Shown here piece after piece: positions 16,947 to 25,809 of a stretch of 64,000 nucleotides of DNA. The translations under genes were made by a program, and so were the position numbers. Numbering within the stretch: the first letter of the stretch is position 1; every line of letters starts with the position of its first letter. The notes beneath the pieces are model-generated. The model saw nothing but the letters and a program-made list of their open reading frames with translations, had not been told where the DNA came from and did not search any database. Source of the stretch: Nocardioides sp. R-C-SC26 (GTDB lineage Bacteria > Actinomycetota > Actinomycetes > Propionibacteriales > Nocardioidaceae); the NCBI RefSeq assembly GCF_021246465.1, contig NZ_JAHRHK010000004.1, positions 44,145 through 108,144 on the forward strand, in the 5' to 3' direction.

Positions 16947-18725
16947 TCAGAGGTATTGCCCTGTGTTCGCGACGGTGTCGATCGAGCGGCCGGGCTCGGT
17001 GCCCTGCTTGCCCGTGATGAGGGTGCGGATGAACACGATCCGCTCGCCCTTCTTGCCCGAGATGCGCGCCCAGTCGTCGGGGTTGGTGGTGTTGGGGAGA
17101 TCCTCGTTCTCCTTGAACTCATCGACACACGCCTGCATCAGGTGCGAGACCCGCAGGCCCTTCTGCGCGTCGTCGAGACCGGAGTTCAAGTAGTCCTTGA
17201 TCGCCATCTTCTTCGCCCGGTCGACGATGTTCTGGATCATCGCGCCGGAGTTGAAGTCCTTGAAGTAGAGGACCTCCTTGTCGCCGTTGGCGTAGGTGAC
17301 CTCGAGGAAGCGGTTCTCCTCGGTCTCGGAGTACATCCGCTCGACGGTGGCCTGGATCATCCCGGCCGCGCATGCGTCGCGGTTGCCGCCGAACTCGGCG
17401 ACGTCGTGACCGTGCAGCGGCAGCGAGGAGGTCAGGTACTTGCTGAAGATGTCGCGCGCCGACTCCGCGTCCGGACGCTCGATCTTGATCTTCACGTCCA
17501 GCCGGCCGGGACGCAGGATCGCGGGGTCGATCATGTCCTCGCGGTTCGAGGCGCCGATGACCAGCACGTTCTCCAGCGTCTCGACGCCGTCGATCTCGCT
17601 GAGCAGCTGCGGCACGATCGTGTTCTCGACGTCGGAGGAGACGCCGGATCCACGGGTGCGGAACAACGAGTCCATCTCGTCGAAGAACACGATGACCGGT
17701 GTGCCCTGCGACGCCTTCTCGCGAGCGCGCTGGAACACCAGGCGGATGTGCCGCTCGGTCTCACCGACGTACTTGTTGAGCAGCTCGGGGCCTTTGATGT
17801 TGAGGAAGTAGGACTTCCCCTCGGCCCCGGTCTTCGCGGCGACCTTCTTGGCCAGGGAGTTCGCGACGGCCTTGGCGATCAGCGTCTTCCCGCACCCCGG
17901 CGGGCCGTACAGGAGGATGCCCTTGGGCGGCTTCAACTCGTGCTCGGCGAACAGCTCGGGGTGCAGGTACGGGAGCTCCACGGCGTCCTGGATCATCTCG
18001 ATCTGGTTGCCCAGGCCGCCGATCGACTCGTAGGCGATGTCGGGGACCTCTTCGAGGACGAGCTCCTCGACCTCGGACTTCGGCACAACCTCGTAGACGT
18101 AGCCCGATCGTGAGTCGAGCAACAGCGAGTCGCCGGCCCGCAGGGTGATCTCGCGCAACGGCTGAGCGAGCCGTACGACCCGCTCCTCGTCGGCGTTGGC
18201 GATCACCAGGACGCGGTCGCCGTCGGCGAGCAGCTCCTTGAACATCACGACCTCGCCGACACTCTCGAACTCGAGCGCGGCAACGACGTTGAGAGCCTCG
18301 TTGAGCATGACCTCCTGGCCACGCTTCAGCTCGTCGAGCTCGACGGCGGGGCTGACGCTGACGCGCAGCTTGCGGCCACCGGTGAACACGTCGACGGTGT
18401 CGTCGTCGTTGCGGTGCAGGAAGGTCCCGAAGCCCGCCGGCGGTTGGGCGAGCCGATCGACCTCCTCCTTCAGCTTGGTGATCTGATCGCGAGCCTCACG
18501 CAGCGTGCTGGCCAGTCGCTCGTTCTGCGACGACACGGCGGCCAGTGACCGCTGCGCGTCGGCGAGACGCAACTCGAGCCCCCGGGATCCCGTGCCGGCC
18601 GGCGACTCGGCCAGTCGGCGGCGGAGGTCGACGACCTCGCCCTCCAGGAAGCGAACCTGCGCTATCAGCTCCTCGGCGTCCCACCCGTGGGAGCCGGCGC
18701 CCGGACCGGTGTTCATGTTCGACAT
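16947..18725 (-). CDS. mpa: Mycobacterial proteasome ATPase Mpa/ARC
   Basis: This 592-residue AAA ATPase unfolds pupylated proteins into the 20S core. It has an N-terminal coiled coil that binds Pup (about residues 15-95), OB-fold interdomain regions, Walker [10 protein letters not shown], Walker [13 protein letters not shown], and a C-terminal QYL tail that docks into PrcA pockets. ATG at 18725 follows a perfect AGGAGGTG ribosome-binding site, so the upstream in-frame start at 18764 is rejected. It is the first gene of the long minus-strand run ending at helY. Confidence 0.97.
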   Translation of the reverse strand: MSNMNTGPGAGSHGWDAEELIAQVRFLEGEVVDLRRRLAESPAGTGSRGLELRLADAQRSLAAVSSQNERLASTLREARDQITKLKEEVDRLAQPPAGFGTFLHRNDDDTVDVFTGGRKLRVSVSPAVELDELKRGQEVMLNEALNVVAALEFESVGEVVMFKELLADGDRVLVIANADEERVVRLAQPLREITLRAGDSLLLDSRSGYVYEVVPKSEVEELVLEEVPDIAYESIGGLGNQIEMIQDAVELPYLHPELFAEHELKPPKGILLYGPPGCGKTLIAKAVANSLAKKVAAKTGAEGKSYFLNIKGPELLNKYVGETERHIRLVFQRAREKASQGTPVIVFFDEMDSLFRTRGSGVSSDVENTIVPQLLSEIDGVETLENVLVIGASNREDMIDPAILRPGRLDVKIKIERPDAESARDIFSKYLTSSLPLHGHDVAEFGGNRDACAAGMIQATVERMYSETEENRFLEVTYANGDKEVLYFKDFNSGAMIQNIVDRAKKMAIKDYLNSGLDDAQKGLRVSHLMQACVDEFKENEDLPNTTNPDDWARISGKKGERIVFIRTLITGKQGTEPGRSIDTVANTGQYL

Positions 18726-18834
18726 TCGGTGCACCTCCTGTCTTGACGACCCTACCCCTGCCATCGGCGGGGAGACGGTGCATCCAGGTCAGGTGTCGGT
18801 CACGTTTTCGTCACCGGCCGGATCAGGGTGCTGA

Positions 18835-19872
18835 TCAGTCCCCGGTCCGGTCATGGTCGACGACCGGTGCGGGGTCGGCGTCGCCGGGTGCCTCGACGGG
18901 AACGCCCGGTGGGCGGGGGCCGGTGTAGTCCGGTCCGTAGGCACCCGGGGCCGGACGGCGCTTCTTCAACGGCGGCCGCTGCCCCGGCGCCATCCGTCGA
19001 GCCGTGACCAAGAAGGCCGTGTGGCCGATCATCTTGTGCCCAGGGCGGACGGCGAGACCTTCGACGTGCCAGTCCCGCACCAGCGACTCCCACGGCGAGG
19101 GCTCGGTGAAGCCACCGTGCACGCGGACCGTCTCGACGAAGCGGGAGAGCTGGGTCGTCGTCGCCACGTAGGCACACACGATCCCCCCGGGACGCAGAGC
19201 GTCTGCCGCGGCATCCAGGCACTCCCACGGTGCGAGCATGTCGAGGATGATCCGGTCGCACCGTTCGCCCGAGGCCGGCAGCGCCTCGGCGAGGTCCCCG
19301 AGCGTCAAGGACCATGCCGGGTGCGTCTCGCCGTCAGGCGCGCCGAAGAACTGGGAGACGTTGCGGCGAGCGACATCCGCGAACTCCTCGCGCCGCTCGA
19401 ACGACATCACCCGTCCGAACGGTCCCACCGCTCGCAGCAGCGAGCAGGTCAGCGCCCCCGAGCCCACGCCCGCCTCGACGACGTCCGCGCCCGGGAAGAT
19501 GTCGGCCAGCGCAACGATCTGCGCGGCGTCCTTGGGGTAGACGACGGCAGCGCCGCGGGGCATCGAGACGACGAACTCCGACAGCAGGGGCCGGAAGACC
19601 AGGTACTCGCCGCCGGCGGACGAGGTGACCGTGAAGCCCTCCTCCCGCCCGATGAGGTCGTCGTGCTCCAGGTGACCCCGGCTGGAGAAGAACCGCTTGC
19701 CGGCCTCGAGGCAGAAGTTGTGGCGACGACCCTTCGCGTCGGTCAGGCGGACCCACTCACCCACGCGCAGCGGGCCGCGATGCACCCCGGACCAGGCCTG
19801 CGGGGCGACGTCCTCGCTCCGGGGCTCGCTCGTCGGCTCGGGAGACGGGTACTCAGAGGAATCCGCAGGCAC
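18835..19872 (-). CDS. trmI: tRNA (adenine-N1)-methyltransferase TrmI
   Basis: This 345-residue class I methyltransferase modifies adenine 58 in the T-loop of tRNAs. Visible are the N-terminal beta-barrel region (LRVGEWVRLTDAKGRRHNF), the AdoMet site VVEAGVGSGALTCSLLRAVG, and LDMLAPWECLDAA. The C-terminal tail is basic and proline-rich. The GTG at 19872 is preferred because TAGCGT ends 6 nt upstream. It lies next to mpa and divergent from the RecB-like nuclease, as I recall for Rv2118c/Rv2119. Confidence 0.93.
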   Translation of the reverse strand: MPADSSEYPSPEPTSEPRSEDVAPQAWSGVHRGPLRVGEWVRLTDAKGRRHNFCLEAGKRFFSSRGHLEHDDLIGREEGFTVTSSAGGEYLVFRPLLSEFVVSMPRGAAVVYPKDAAQIVALADIFPGADVVEAGVGSGALTCSLLRAVGPFGRVMSFERREEFADVARRNVSQFFGAPDGETHPAWSLTLGDLAEALPASGERCDRIILDMLAPWECLDAAADALRPGGIVCAYVATTTQLSRFVETVRVHGGFTEPSPWESLVRDWHVEGLAVRPGHKMIGHTAFLVTARRMAPGQRPPLKKRRPAPGAYGPDYTGPRPPGVPVEAPGDADPAPVVDHDRTGD

Positions 19873-19878
19873 GGGCGC

Positions 19879-19884
19879 ACGCTA
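19879..19884 (-). promoter_or_regulatory. Putative leaderless -10 element of trmI
   Basis: TAGCGT on the minus strand ends 6 nt before GTG 19872. Confidence 0.5.
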
Positions 19885-20030
19885 TCCCGTCCCGGCTGCC
19901 CGTGTGCGAGGTGTCGGACGGGGACAACCGTGCTCGACCCTCGTCGCCTCGGGCGCTGGCCGCACCAGCGACCTGCGCTCCTGGCAAGGACGTCGGGCGG
20001 TGCTCTGGGAACGTTGTCGGTGGCGCTCCG

Positions 20031-20036
20031 TAGTGT
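20031..20036 (+). promoter_or_regulatory. Putative leaderless -10 element of the RecB-like nuclease gene
   Basis: TAGTGT ends 7 nt before ATG 20044, which fixes this start within a much longer open frame. Confidence 0.55.
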
Positions 20037-20043
20037 CCTCCCC

Positions 20044-20946
20044 ATGTCGTCCCCCGCCCCGATCGCCCCCGAGCGCACACCCGAGCGCAGCGAGATCGAC
20101 GGCGAGCGCGTCCTGGCGGCGCTGTCCCCGAGTCGCGCCGGCGACTTCCTGGCGTGTCCGCTGCTCTACCGGTTCCGCAGTGTCGACCGCCTGCCCGAGC
20201 CCTGGTCGCGCGACGCCGTGCGCGGCACGGTCGTCCACCGGGTGTTGGAACTGCTCTACGACCTGCCTGCGGACGACCGCGACGCCGACAGGGCCGCGGC
20301 GATGATCGAACCCGCGTGGGAGGAGCTGCGGGCAGCCGAGCCGGACGTCGTCTCCATGTTCGGGTCGGACGAGGCCGTGGCCGCCGATGCCGAGCAGGCG
20401 TGGTTGACGTCGTGCCATCGCGTGCTCGCGCGGTACTTCTCCTTGGAAGATCCCCGCCGACTCGAGCCCGCGGGCCGCGAGCTGTACGTCGAGACGCTGC
20501 TCGAGTCCGGCCTGCTCCTGCGCGGCATCGTCGATCGCGTCGACGTGGCGCCCGACGGTGCTGTGCGCGTCGTCGACTACAAGACCGGCCGCGCTCCCGG
20601 CGAGGGGTTCGAAGCGAAGGCGCTCTTCCAGCTCAAGTTCTACGCACTCGTGTGGTGGCGCCTGCACGGCGTGATCCCCGCGATGCTCCAGATCGTCTAT
20701 CTGGGCAGTGGCGAGGTGCTGCGCTACTCCCCCGACGAGCAGGACCTGCGCGCGACCGAGCGCAAGGCGCATGCGATCTGGCAGGCCATCGAGACCGCCC
20801 GCGACTCCGGTGCGTGGCAGCCGCGGCGGGGTCCGCTCTGCGGTTGGTGCGCGCACCAGGCGCTGTGTCCGGAGTGGGGTGGCACACCACCACCGCTGCC
20901 CGAGCGGACCGAGGAGTCTGCGCGTCCCCAGCAGCAGTCCGGATAG
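20044..20946 (+). CDS. RecB-family exonuclease (PD-(D/E)XK, Fe-S type)
   Basis: This 300-residue nuclease has the RecB/AddB-type PD-(D/E)XK core with VRVVDYKTGRAPG as motif III and an early His in GTVVHRVLELLYD. Four cysteines, one near the N terminus (DFLACPLLYRF) and three near the C terminus (CGWCAHQALC), form the pattern of a [4Fe-4S] cluster that closes the fold, as in AddB and Cas4. It has no helicase domain. It may act in DNA repair; the substrate is unknown. Confidence 0.88.
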   Translation: MSSPAPIAPERTPERSEIDGERVLAALSPSRAGDFLACPLLYRFRSVDRLPEPWSRDAVRGTVVHRVLELLYDLPADDRDADRAAAMIEPAWEELRAAEPDVVSMFGSDEAVAADAEQAWLTSCHRVLARYFSLEDPRRLEPAGRELYVETLLESGLLLRGIVDRVDVAPDGAVRVVDYKTGRAPGEGFEAKALFQLKFYALVWWRLHGVIPAMLQIVYLGSGEVLRYSPDEQDLRATERKAHAIWQAIETARDSGAWQPRRGPLCGWCAHQALCPEWGGTPPPLPERTEESARPQQQSG

Positions 20947-20961
20947 ATCAGGCTCGGGAGC

Positions 20962-21615
20962 TCACAGGCCGTTGCGCTCAGCCCAGATCGCGGCCTGGGT
21001 GCGGTCGGAGACGCCGATCCTGGCGAAGGCCGACGTCAGGTGCGCCTTCACGGTGCGCTCGCTGATGTTGAGGCGCCGCGCGATCAGACGATTGGTGAGA
21101 CCGTCCTTCACCAGGGTCAGGATCTCGGTCTCGCGCGCTGTCAGCTGGACGGTCGTGGTGCTGCTCCGCGGCCCGATCAGCGTGCGCGCCGCACGGGGGT
21201 GGATGGGGGACTCTCCGCGGTGCACGGCACGAATCCCGTTCAGCACGTCGTCGGGGTCGGCGTCCTTGAGCAGGTAGCCGACCGCGCCCGCCTCCAGCGC
21301 GCCGAAGATCCGCTCGCTGTCGGAGAAGGAGGTCAACACCAGCACATCTGCGAGCCCCTCGGCGACGATCTGCCGCGTCGCGGAGACGCCGTCGACGCCG
21401 GGCATCTGGAGATCCATCAGCACGACGTCGGGGCGGGTGGTGCGCGCGACGTCGACGGCCTGGGCGCCGTCGGCGGCCTCACCGACGACCTCGATGTCGC
21501 CGACGGCCCGCAGCAGCTGGCCCATACCCGCGCGGATGACGGCGTGATCGTCCACCAGGACCACGCGGATCGGCATCGCCGCGCTTGCGGACCCCGACGT
21601 CGACTCCTCAGTCAT
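20962..21615 (-). CDS. LuxR/NarL-type response regulator
   Basis: This 217-residue response regulator has a receiver domain (phosphoacceptor Asp68 in VVLMDLQMPG, acidic pair in LVDDHAVIRAG, and the conserved Lys in GYLLKDADP) and a C-terminal LuxR-type HTH (LTARETEILTLVKDGLTNRLIARRLNISERTVKAHL). It overlaps the upstream histidine kinase gene by 8 nt and is its evident partner. Confidence 0.94.
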   Translation of the reverse strand: MTEESTSGSASAAMPIRVVLVDDHAVIRAGMGQLLRAVGDIEVVGEAADGAQAVDVARTTRPDVVLMDLQMPGVDGVSATRQIVAEGLADVLVLTSFSDSERIFGALEAGAVGYLLKDADPDDVLNGIRAVHRGESPIHPRAARTLIGPRSSTTTVQLTARETEILTLVKDGLTNRLIARRLNISERTVKAHLTSAFARIGVSDRTQAAIWAERNGL

Positions 21616-22915
21616 CCTGCTCCACTTCCAGTCTCACCTCGGTGCCCTCTCCCGGCGCCGATGTCACGGTCAACTCGCCGCCACGGTCGCGCACGAGGCT
21701 GCTCATCCCCTTCAGCCCGTAGTGCTCGGCCGAGCGCGGAGCCGTGGGGGTGAACCCGACGCCGTCGTCGACGACCTCGAGCGTGAGGATCCTCCCATCG
21801 CTGCGCACCGTGACCGCCAACGTGGAGGCCTGGGCGTGGCGGAGAGCGTTGCGGACGGCCTCCTGCGCGACGCGGAGCACGAGCGAGGCGATCTCGTCCG
21901 AGGCGCCGTCGGCGCCGATGACGCTGACCGATGCGGACACGCCGACGGCGGCGGCGGGTGCGATCAGGTCGCCCAGCGCGGCCCCGAGCCCGTCAGCCTG
22001 GATCTCGGGCGGATGGATCTCGGCGAGCAGCGCGCGCAGGCCCTTGAGCGAGTCGCGCAGGGAGTCGTTGGCGGCGGTCATCTGCGCACGCACCTGAGGA
22101 GCGACGGAGTCGTCGCGTGCCAGACCCGCGAGGTGGAAGGACGTGCCGGCGAGATCCTGGACGACGCCGTCGTGCAGGTCTCGGGCGATGCGCCGCCTCT
22201 CGGCGTCGGAGGCGTCGAGGCCCGTCTGGAGCAGACGCTCGCGCTCGTCGCCGGCTCGGCGGACGTCGCGGGTGAGGACCCAGATGATGGGCGTGACCAG
22301 GATGAGCAGCAGCGCCAGCGCGGAGAGGGTGATCCATCGGAACGGTTGGTAGATCTGCTGGCGTCGCTGCTCGAGGTCGTCGAGGGAGTAGAAGGCCTCG
22401 AAAAGCAGCGGGGTGCCGTTGCGGGCGATCAGCTTCGTGAAGATCTGCACCGTGCCCGACGCCGCGCCGGTCGGGTTCTTCGCGAAGGGGACGTCGTCGC
22501 CGAGGACGACCTCGCCGGTACCGCCGTCGCGCAGCACGCGCTGCTGCGCACCGGTCAACGGAAGCTTGACTCCGAGACGGAGTCGTTCCCGCGCCTCACC
22601 GGAGGCGGTGGTGTAGATCAACTTGCCGCCGCGGCCCCAGATATTGACGTGCGTGACCGACCCGACCTCGAGCCGGTACTTCACCGCACGGTCGAACCGG
22701 TCCAGCGCGCCGGTGTTGCCGTCGACGAAGTCGGCCCTCACGGCCGGTGCGACCACCGACTCGGCGAGCACCTCGTTGATCGAGCGCGCCTCGGCCCGAG
22801 CCTCACGGTCGGCCGCCTGACGCGCCACGACACCGGTGCCGATGCTCAGGGCGAGCAGCGTGAGCGCGCCGATCGCCAGGAAACGGGCGACCGGATTCGC
22901 GACGAGCGCCCTCAG
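21608..22915 (-). CDS. NarL-family sensor histidine kinase (predicted CTG start)
   Basis: The kinase has an extracytoplasmic sensor region, a membrane span (ITLSALALLLILVTPIIWVL), a HisKA_3 dimerisation helix with the phosphorylated His in ERRRIARDLHDGVVQDLAG, and an HATPase domain. The first canonical start (GTG 22828) would begin after an obvious first membrane span that remains open upstream (ARFLAIGALTLLALSIGTGVV), leaving the sensor region without its N-terminal anchor. No ATG, GTG or TTG is available upstream before the frame closes. A CTG at 22913-22915 overlaps the stop of the preceding gene (CTGA) with GGAG 9 nt before it, giving 435 residues. The CTG start is inferred. Confidence 0.8.
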   Translation of the reverse strand: MRALVANPVARFLAIGALTLLALSIGTGVVARQAADREARAEARSINEVLAESVVAPAVRADFVDGNTGALDRFDRAVKYRLEVGSVTHVNIWGRGGKLIYTTASGEARERLRLGVKLPLTGAQQRVLRDGGTGEVVLGDDVPFAKNPTGAASGTVQIFTKLIARNGTPLLFEAFYSLDDLEQRRQQIYQPFRWITLSALALLLILVTPIIWVLTRDVRRAGDERERLLQTGLDASDAERRRIARDLHDGVVQDLAGTSFHLAGLARDDSVAPQVRAQMTAANDSLRDSLKGLRALLAEIHPPEIQADGLGAALGDLIAPAAAVGVSASVSVIGADGASDEIASLVLRVAQEAVRNALRHAQASTLAVTVRSDGRILTLEVVDDGVGFTPTAPRSAEHYGLKGMSSLVRDRGGELTVTSAPGEGTEVRLEVEQDD

Positions 22916-23307
22916 AACTGCCGCTCCGTGCGACAGACCTCGCCCGTCGCGGTGTTCTTGGCCATGAAGAGGATGGTATCGGGGCCTGGCAGATTGATCA
23001 TCGATCGCTCGATACGCAGGGACCGGTCGGCGTCCTTGGCCCGGAGCTTGCCCTCGGCGGAGACATCGCCGTCATGCTTCATCCGCCATTCCCACACGTC
23101 GTTGTCGTCGCTCCAGACGACGCCGACGACCGTGAGGCGGGAGTTGTTGTTCGACGCCTCGAAGATACGCAGGCGGAAGTCCGAGGTGCGGGCACAGTCA
23201 TCCCGTCCGGGATCATCGCCACTCGCAACCCCCGCAGGGAGGGAGACGAGCGCCGCTGCACCCAGCGTGATGCCGAGTGTGGCGATGAGCCCGCGACGGG
23301 ATGACAT
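22912..23307 (-). CDS. Small secreted protein of unknown function, coupled to histidine kinase
   Basis: This 131-residue protein has an N-terminal signal peptide (SSRRGLIATLGITLGAAALVSLPAGVASG) and a mature part with two cysteines (DDCARTSDF and GEVCRTERQF) that could form one disulfide. I recognise no domain. ATG 23307 is chosen because AGGAAGCAGG precedes it; an upstream GTG at 23331 lacks a ribosome-binding site. Its stop overlaps the predicted kinase start (CTGA). It heads the operon and is a candidate accessory sensor or ligand for the kinase, which is inference from position only. Confidence 0.75.
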   Translation of the reverse strand: MSSRRGLIATLGITLGAAALVSLPAGVASGDDPGRDDCARTSDFRLRIFEASNNNSRLTVVGVVWSDDNDVWEWRMKHDGDVSAEGKLRAKDADRSLRIERSMINLPGPDTILFMAKNTATGEVCRTERQF

Positions 23308-23370
23308 GTGGACCTGCTTCCTACTAGCCACGGAGACTGCCGCATCTCCGCGTAGGACCAGTATCGAGGT

Positions 23371-23389
23371 CTCAGGAAAGCCTCAGGAA
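23371..23389. promoter_or_regulatory. Tandem CTCAGGAA repeats upstream of the two-component operon
   Basis: CTCAGGAA occurs at 23371-23378 and 23382-23389, an 11-nt period placing both on one DNA face, 64-82 bp upstream of the first ATG (23307). A perfect 12-bp palindrome GGTACTAGTACC follows at 23400-23411. These are candidate operators for the response regulator. Confidence 0.35.
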
Positions 23390-23423
23390 GTTGTCCGTTG
23401 GTACTAGTACCGCCCGTCGCGAC

Positions 23424-24746
23424 TCACGGCCCCGGGGTGTCTGCGTGGGAGACGGACGGGTCGTGGAGGTGGCACGCCACCTCGACCCTGCCCTCGCCAC
23501 CCGGTGCGACGCGGAGGCGAGGCTCCTGGCCCGGCGCCAGGTCGATCCTGACGCCGTCCGACTCGGTGCGCCAGCCCGTGACTCCACGCCAGAAGGGATC
23601 CGTCACATCGGCGGCCCGCGCACGATCGAGCAGCGCGGCCGCAGCATCCGGATCGCGGGTCGAGATGCGCAAGCCCCCGTCACGGTGGGTACCGACCGCA
23701 CCGAGGTCGCCGACGACGCGCGCGTCGGATTCGTAGTCCGCGAGGCCGGAACCGGCCCAGTAGCGCTCGAGCTGATCACGCAGGTCGCGGGCCTCCCACC
23801 CACAGGGGGCGAACGCAGCGGGGCAGCGTGGGTGGAATGCGCATCCCGACGGCGGTTCGGCTGCGTCGGGGACCTCGCCGCGCGGCAGGTCCCGAGGCAA
23901 CATCCGCGTCGGATCCGGGTCGGGGACGGCGGCGAGCAACGCCTGCGTGTAGGGATGGCGAGGCGCAGCGAAGATCTCCGCGGTCGGACCGATCTCGACG
24001 ACCCGGCCCAGATACATGATCGCGATCCGGTCGCAGAAGTACTTCGCGCTCGCGAGGTCGTGCGTGATGTAGAGGTAGGTCAGCCCGAGATCGCTCTTGA
24101 GGTCGAGCATCAGCTGGAGGATCTTGGCGCGGACGCTCATGTCGAGCATCGAGATCGGCTCGTCGGCGACCAGCACCTGCGGTCCCATGATGATCGCCCG
24201 GGCGATCACAGCCCGCTGCTTCTGACCGCCCGACAGGTCAGCGGGCAGCTTCGAGGCGAACCGCTCCACCGGACTGAGGCCGACGCGCTCCAGAGCCTCG
24301 TGAACGCGGCGCCGAAGCTCCGCGCCCGACGCGAGACCGTGCACGACGAGTGGGTCGCCGACCGCGCGCTCGATGGTCATCGACGGGTTCAGCGCGGCGC
24401 CCGGATCCTGGAAGACCATCTGGACGTCGGTGCGGAGGCCGCGGAGTGCGCGAGGGCTCATCGCCGAGACGAGCTGCGCCTCGGCGTCGTCGTGCCCGCG
24501 ATAGCGGATCGATCCCGCGGTAGCGGGCGCGAGCCCGAGCATCGCGCGGCCCAGCGTCGACTTCCCGCTGCCGGACTCCCCCACGACACCGAGCACCTCG
24601 CCCCGTCCGAGCTGGAGGCTCACGCCGTCGAGCGCCTTCACGGTGCGGGTCTCCAGCCCGAGCAGCCGGGCGAGCGCACCGCCCTGGAGGCGATAGTGGA
24701 CGGCGAGATCCTCGACCTCGATGACGGGATCCTGATCAGGCCTCAT
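23424..24746 (-). CDS. Oligopeptide/dipeptide ABC transporter ATP-binding protein (DppF/OppF type)
   Basis: This 440-residue ATPase has Walker A GESGSGKST, Q-loop MVFQDP, signature LSGGQKQR and Walker B VLVADEPISMLD, followed by the oligo_HPY C-terminal region with the cysteine pattern SGCAFHPRCPAA seen in peptide importers. A further ~100-residue tail is longer than E. coli DppF and is of unknown role. It overlaps the upstream ATPase gene by 11 bp and is the last gene of the five-gene importer operon. Confidence 0.92.
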   Translation of the reverse strand: MRPDQDPVIEVEDLAVHYRLQGGALARLLGLETRTVKALDGVSLQLGRGEVLGVVGESGSGKSTLGRAMLGLAPATAGSIRYRGHDDAEAQLVSAMSPRALRGLRTDVQMVFQDPGAALNPSMTIERAVGDPLVVHGLASGAELRRRVHEALERVGLSPVERFASKLPADLSGGQKQRAVIARAIIMGPQVLVADEPISMLDMSVRAKILQLMLDLKSDLGLTYLYITHDLASAKYFCDRIAIMYLGRVVEIGPTAEIFAAPRHPYTQALLAAVPDPDPTRMLPRDLPRGEVPDAAEPPSGCAFHPRCPAAFAPCGWEARDLRDQLERYWAGSGLADYESDARVVGDLGAVGTHRDGGLRISTRDPDAAAALLDRARAADVTDPFWRGVTGWRTESDGVRIDLAPGQEPRLRVAPGGEGRVEVACHLHDPSVSHADTPGP

Positions 24747-25809
24747 CGGCGACCAGCACCTCCTCGGTCGTCAGGGGCGACCGGTCTTCCGCCGAGAGAT
24801 CGGCAGCGACCGGGGCGCCGTCCGCGATGTCGGCCGCCCAGCACGACACACGCGAGCCGGCATCGGTGATCCGGGCACGCGGCGCCCGGGTCGCGCAGAT
24901 CTGCATCGCATCCGGACAGCGTGGATGGAACGAGCAGCCCGGCGGCGGCTCGGAGAGGTCGGGCGGCGACCCGCCGATGAACTCCAGGCCCTCGGTGGAC
25001 AGGGTGATCGTGGAGCGCAGGAGCTCGCGGGTGTAGGAGTGGCGTGGCCGCGCGAAGACCTCGCGCGCCTCGCCGATCTCCACGATCCTCCCGGCGTACA
25101 TCACGGCGACGCGGTCGCACGCCTCCGCGACGATGCCGAGGTTGTGGGTGATGAGCAGCATCGCCGTCTCGTAGGTGGCACGCAGGTCGTGCAGGGTGCG
25201 CACGATCTGCGCCTCCACCAGGACGTCGAGAGCCGTGGTCGGCTCGTCGGCGACGACGAACGCCGGGCGGAGCACCAACGTCAGCGCGATCATGATCCGC
25301 TGCCGCATGCCCCCGGAGAACTCGTGCGGATAGGCGCGGTAGCGCGTCGGCGGGATGCCCATCACCCGGAGCGCCTCCAGCGAGCGCCGTTCGACCTCCG
25401 CTCCCGAGAGTCCCTGCTCGTGGGCACGCAGCGTCTCGGTGAAGTGGTCGCTGACCCGCATCAGCGGGTTCAGCCGGGTGAGCGGCTCTTGGAAGATCAT
25501 CCCGAGACGGGCGCCACGCATGGCGTACTGGTCGCGGGGACGCATCGACAGCATGTCCTGTCCCTCGAAGCGCAGCGCCCCGTCGCGCGCGGCGCCGTCC
25601 GGCAGCAGGCCGAGCAACCCTCGACCCAGGGTGGACTTGCCGCACCCGGACTCCCCCACCAGGCCGAGGATCTCCCCGCGTCGTACGTCGAAGCTGACGC
25701 GGTCGACGGCCCGTACCGGACCCCGCTCGGTGCCGTACCAGACCCTGAGGTCCTCGGCCTCGAGCACCACCTCGCGTGGCTGGCTCGGATCTCCCGGAAC
25801 AGATGTCAT
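24736..25809 (-). CDS. Oligopeptide/dipeptide ABC transporter ATP-binding protein (DppD/OppD type)
   Basis: This 357-residue ATPase has Walker A GESGCGKST, signature FSGGMRQR and Walker B VVADEPTTALD, plus the C-terminal peptide-importer motif GCSFHPRCPDAM with conserved cysteines. The ATG at 25809 overlaps the permease stop by one base (TGATG). A much longer open frame extends upstream but is antisense or shadow sequence across the permease gene. It pairs with the following ATPase to power uptake. Confidence 0.93.
   Translation of the reverse strand: MTSVPGDPSQPREVVLEAEDLRVWYGTERGPVRAVDRVSFDVRRGEILGLVGESGCGKSTLGRGLLGLLPDGAARDGALRFEGQDMLSMRPRDQYAMRGARLGMIFQEPLTRLNPLMRVSDHFTETLRAHEQGLSGAEVERRSLEALRVMGIPPTRYRAYPHEFSGGMRQRIMIALTLVLRPAFVVADEPTTALDVLVEAQIVRTLHDLRATYETAMLLITHNLGIVAEACDRVAVMYAGRIVEIGEAREVFARPRHSYTRELLRSTITLSTEGLEFIGGSPPDLSEPPPGCSFHPRCPDAMQICATRAPRARITDAGSRVSCWAADIADGAPVAADLSAEDRSPLTTEEVLVADEA

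Noticed and set aside
18853..20043. Plus-strand open frame preceding the RecB-like nuclease, antisense to trmI.
   Set aside because: High-GC shadow of trmI; the nuclease has a promoter-like TAGTGT right before ATG 20044.
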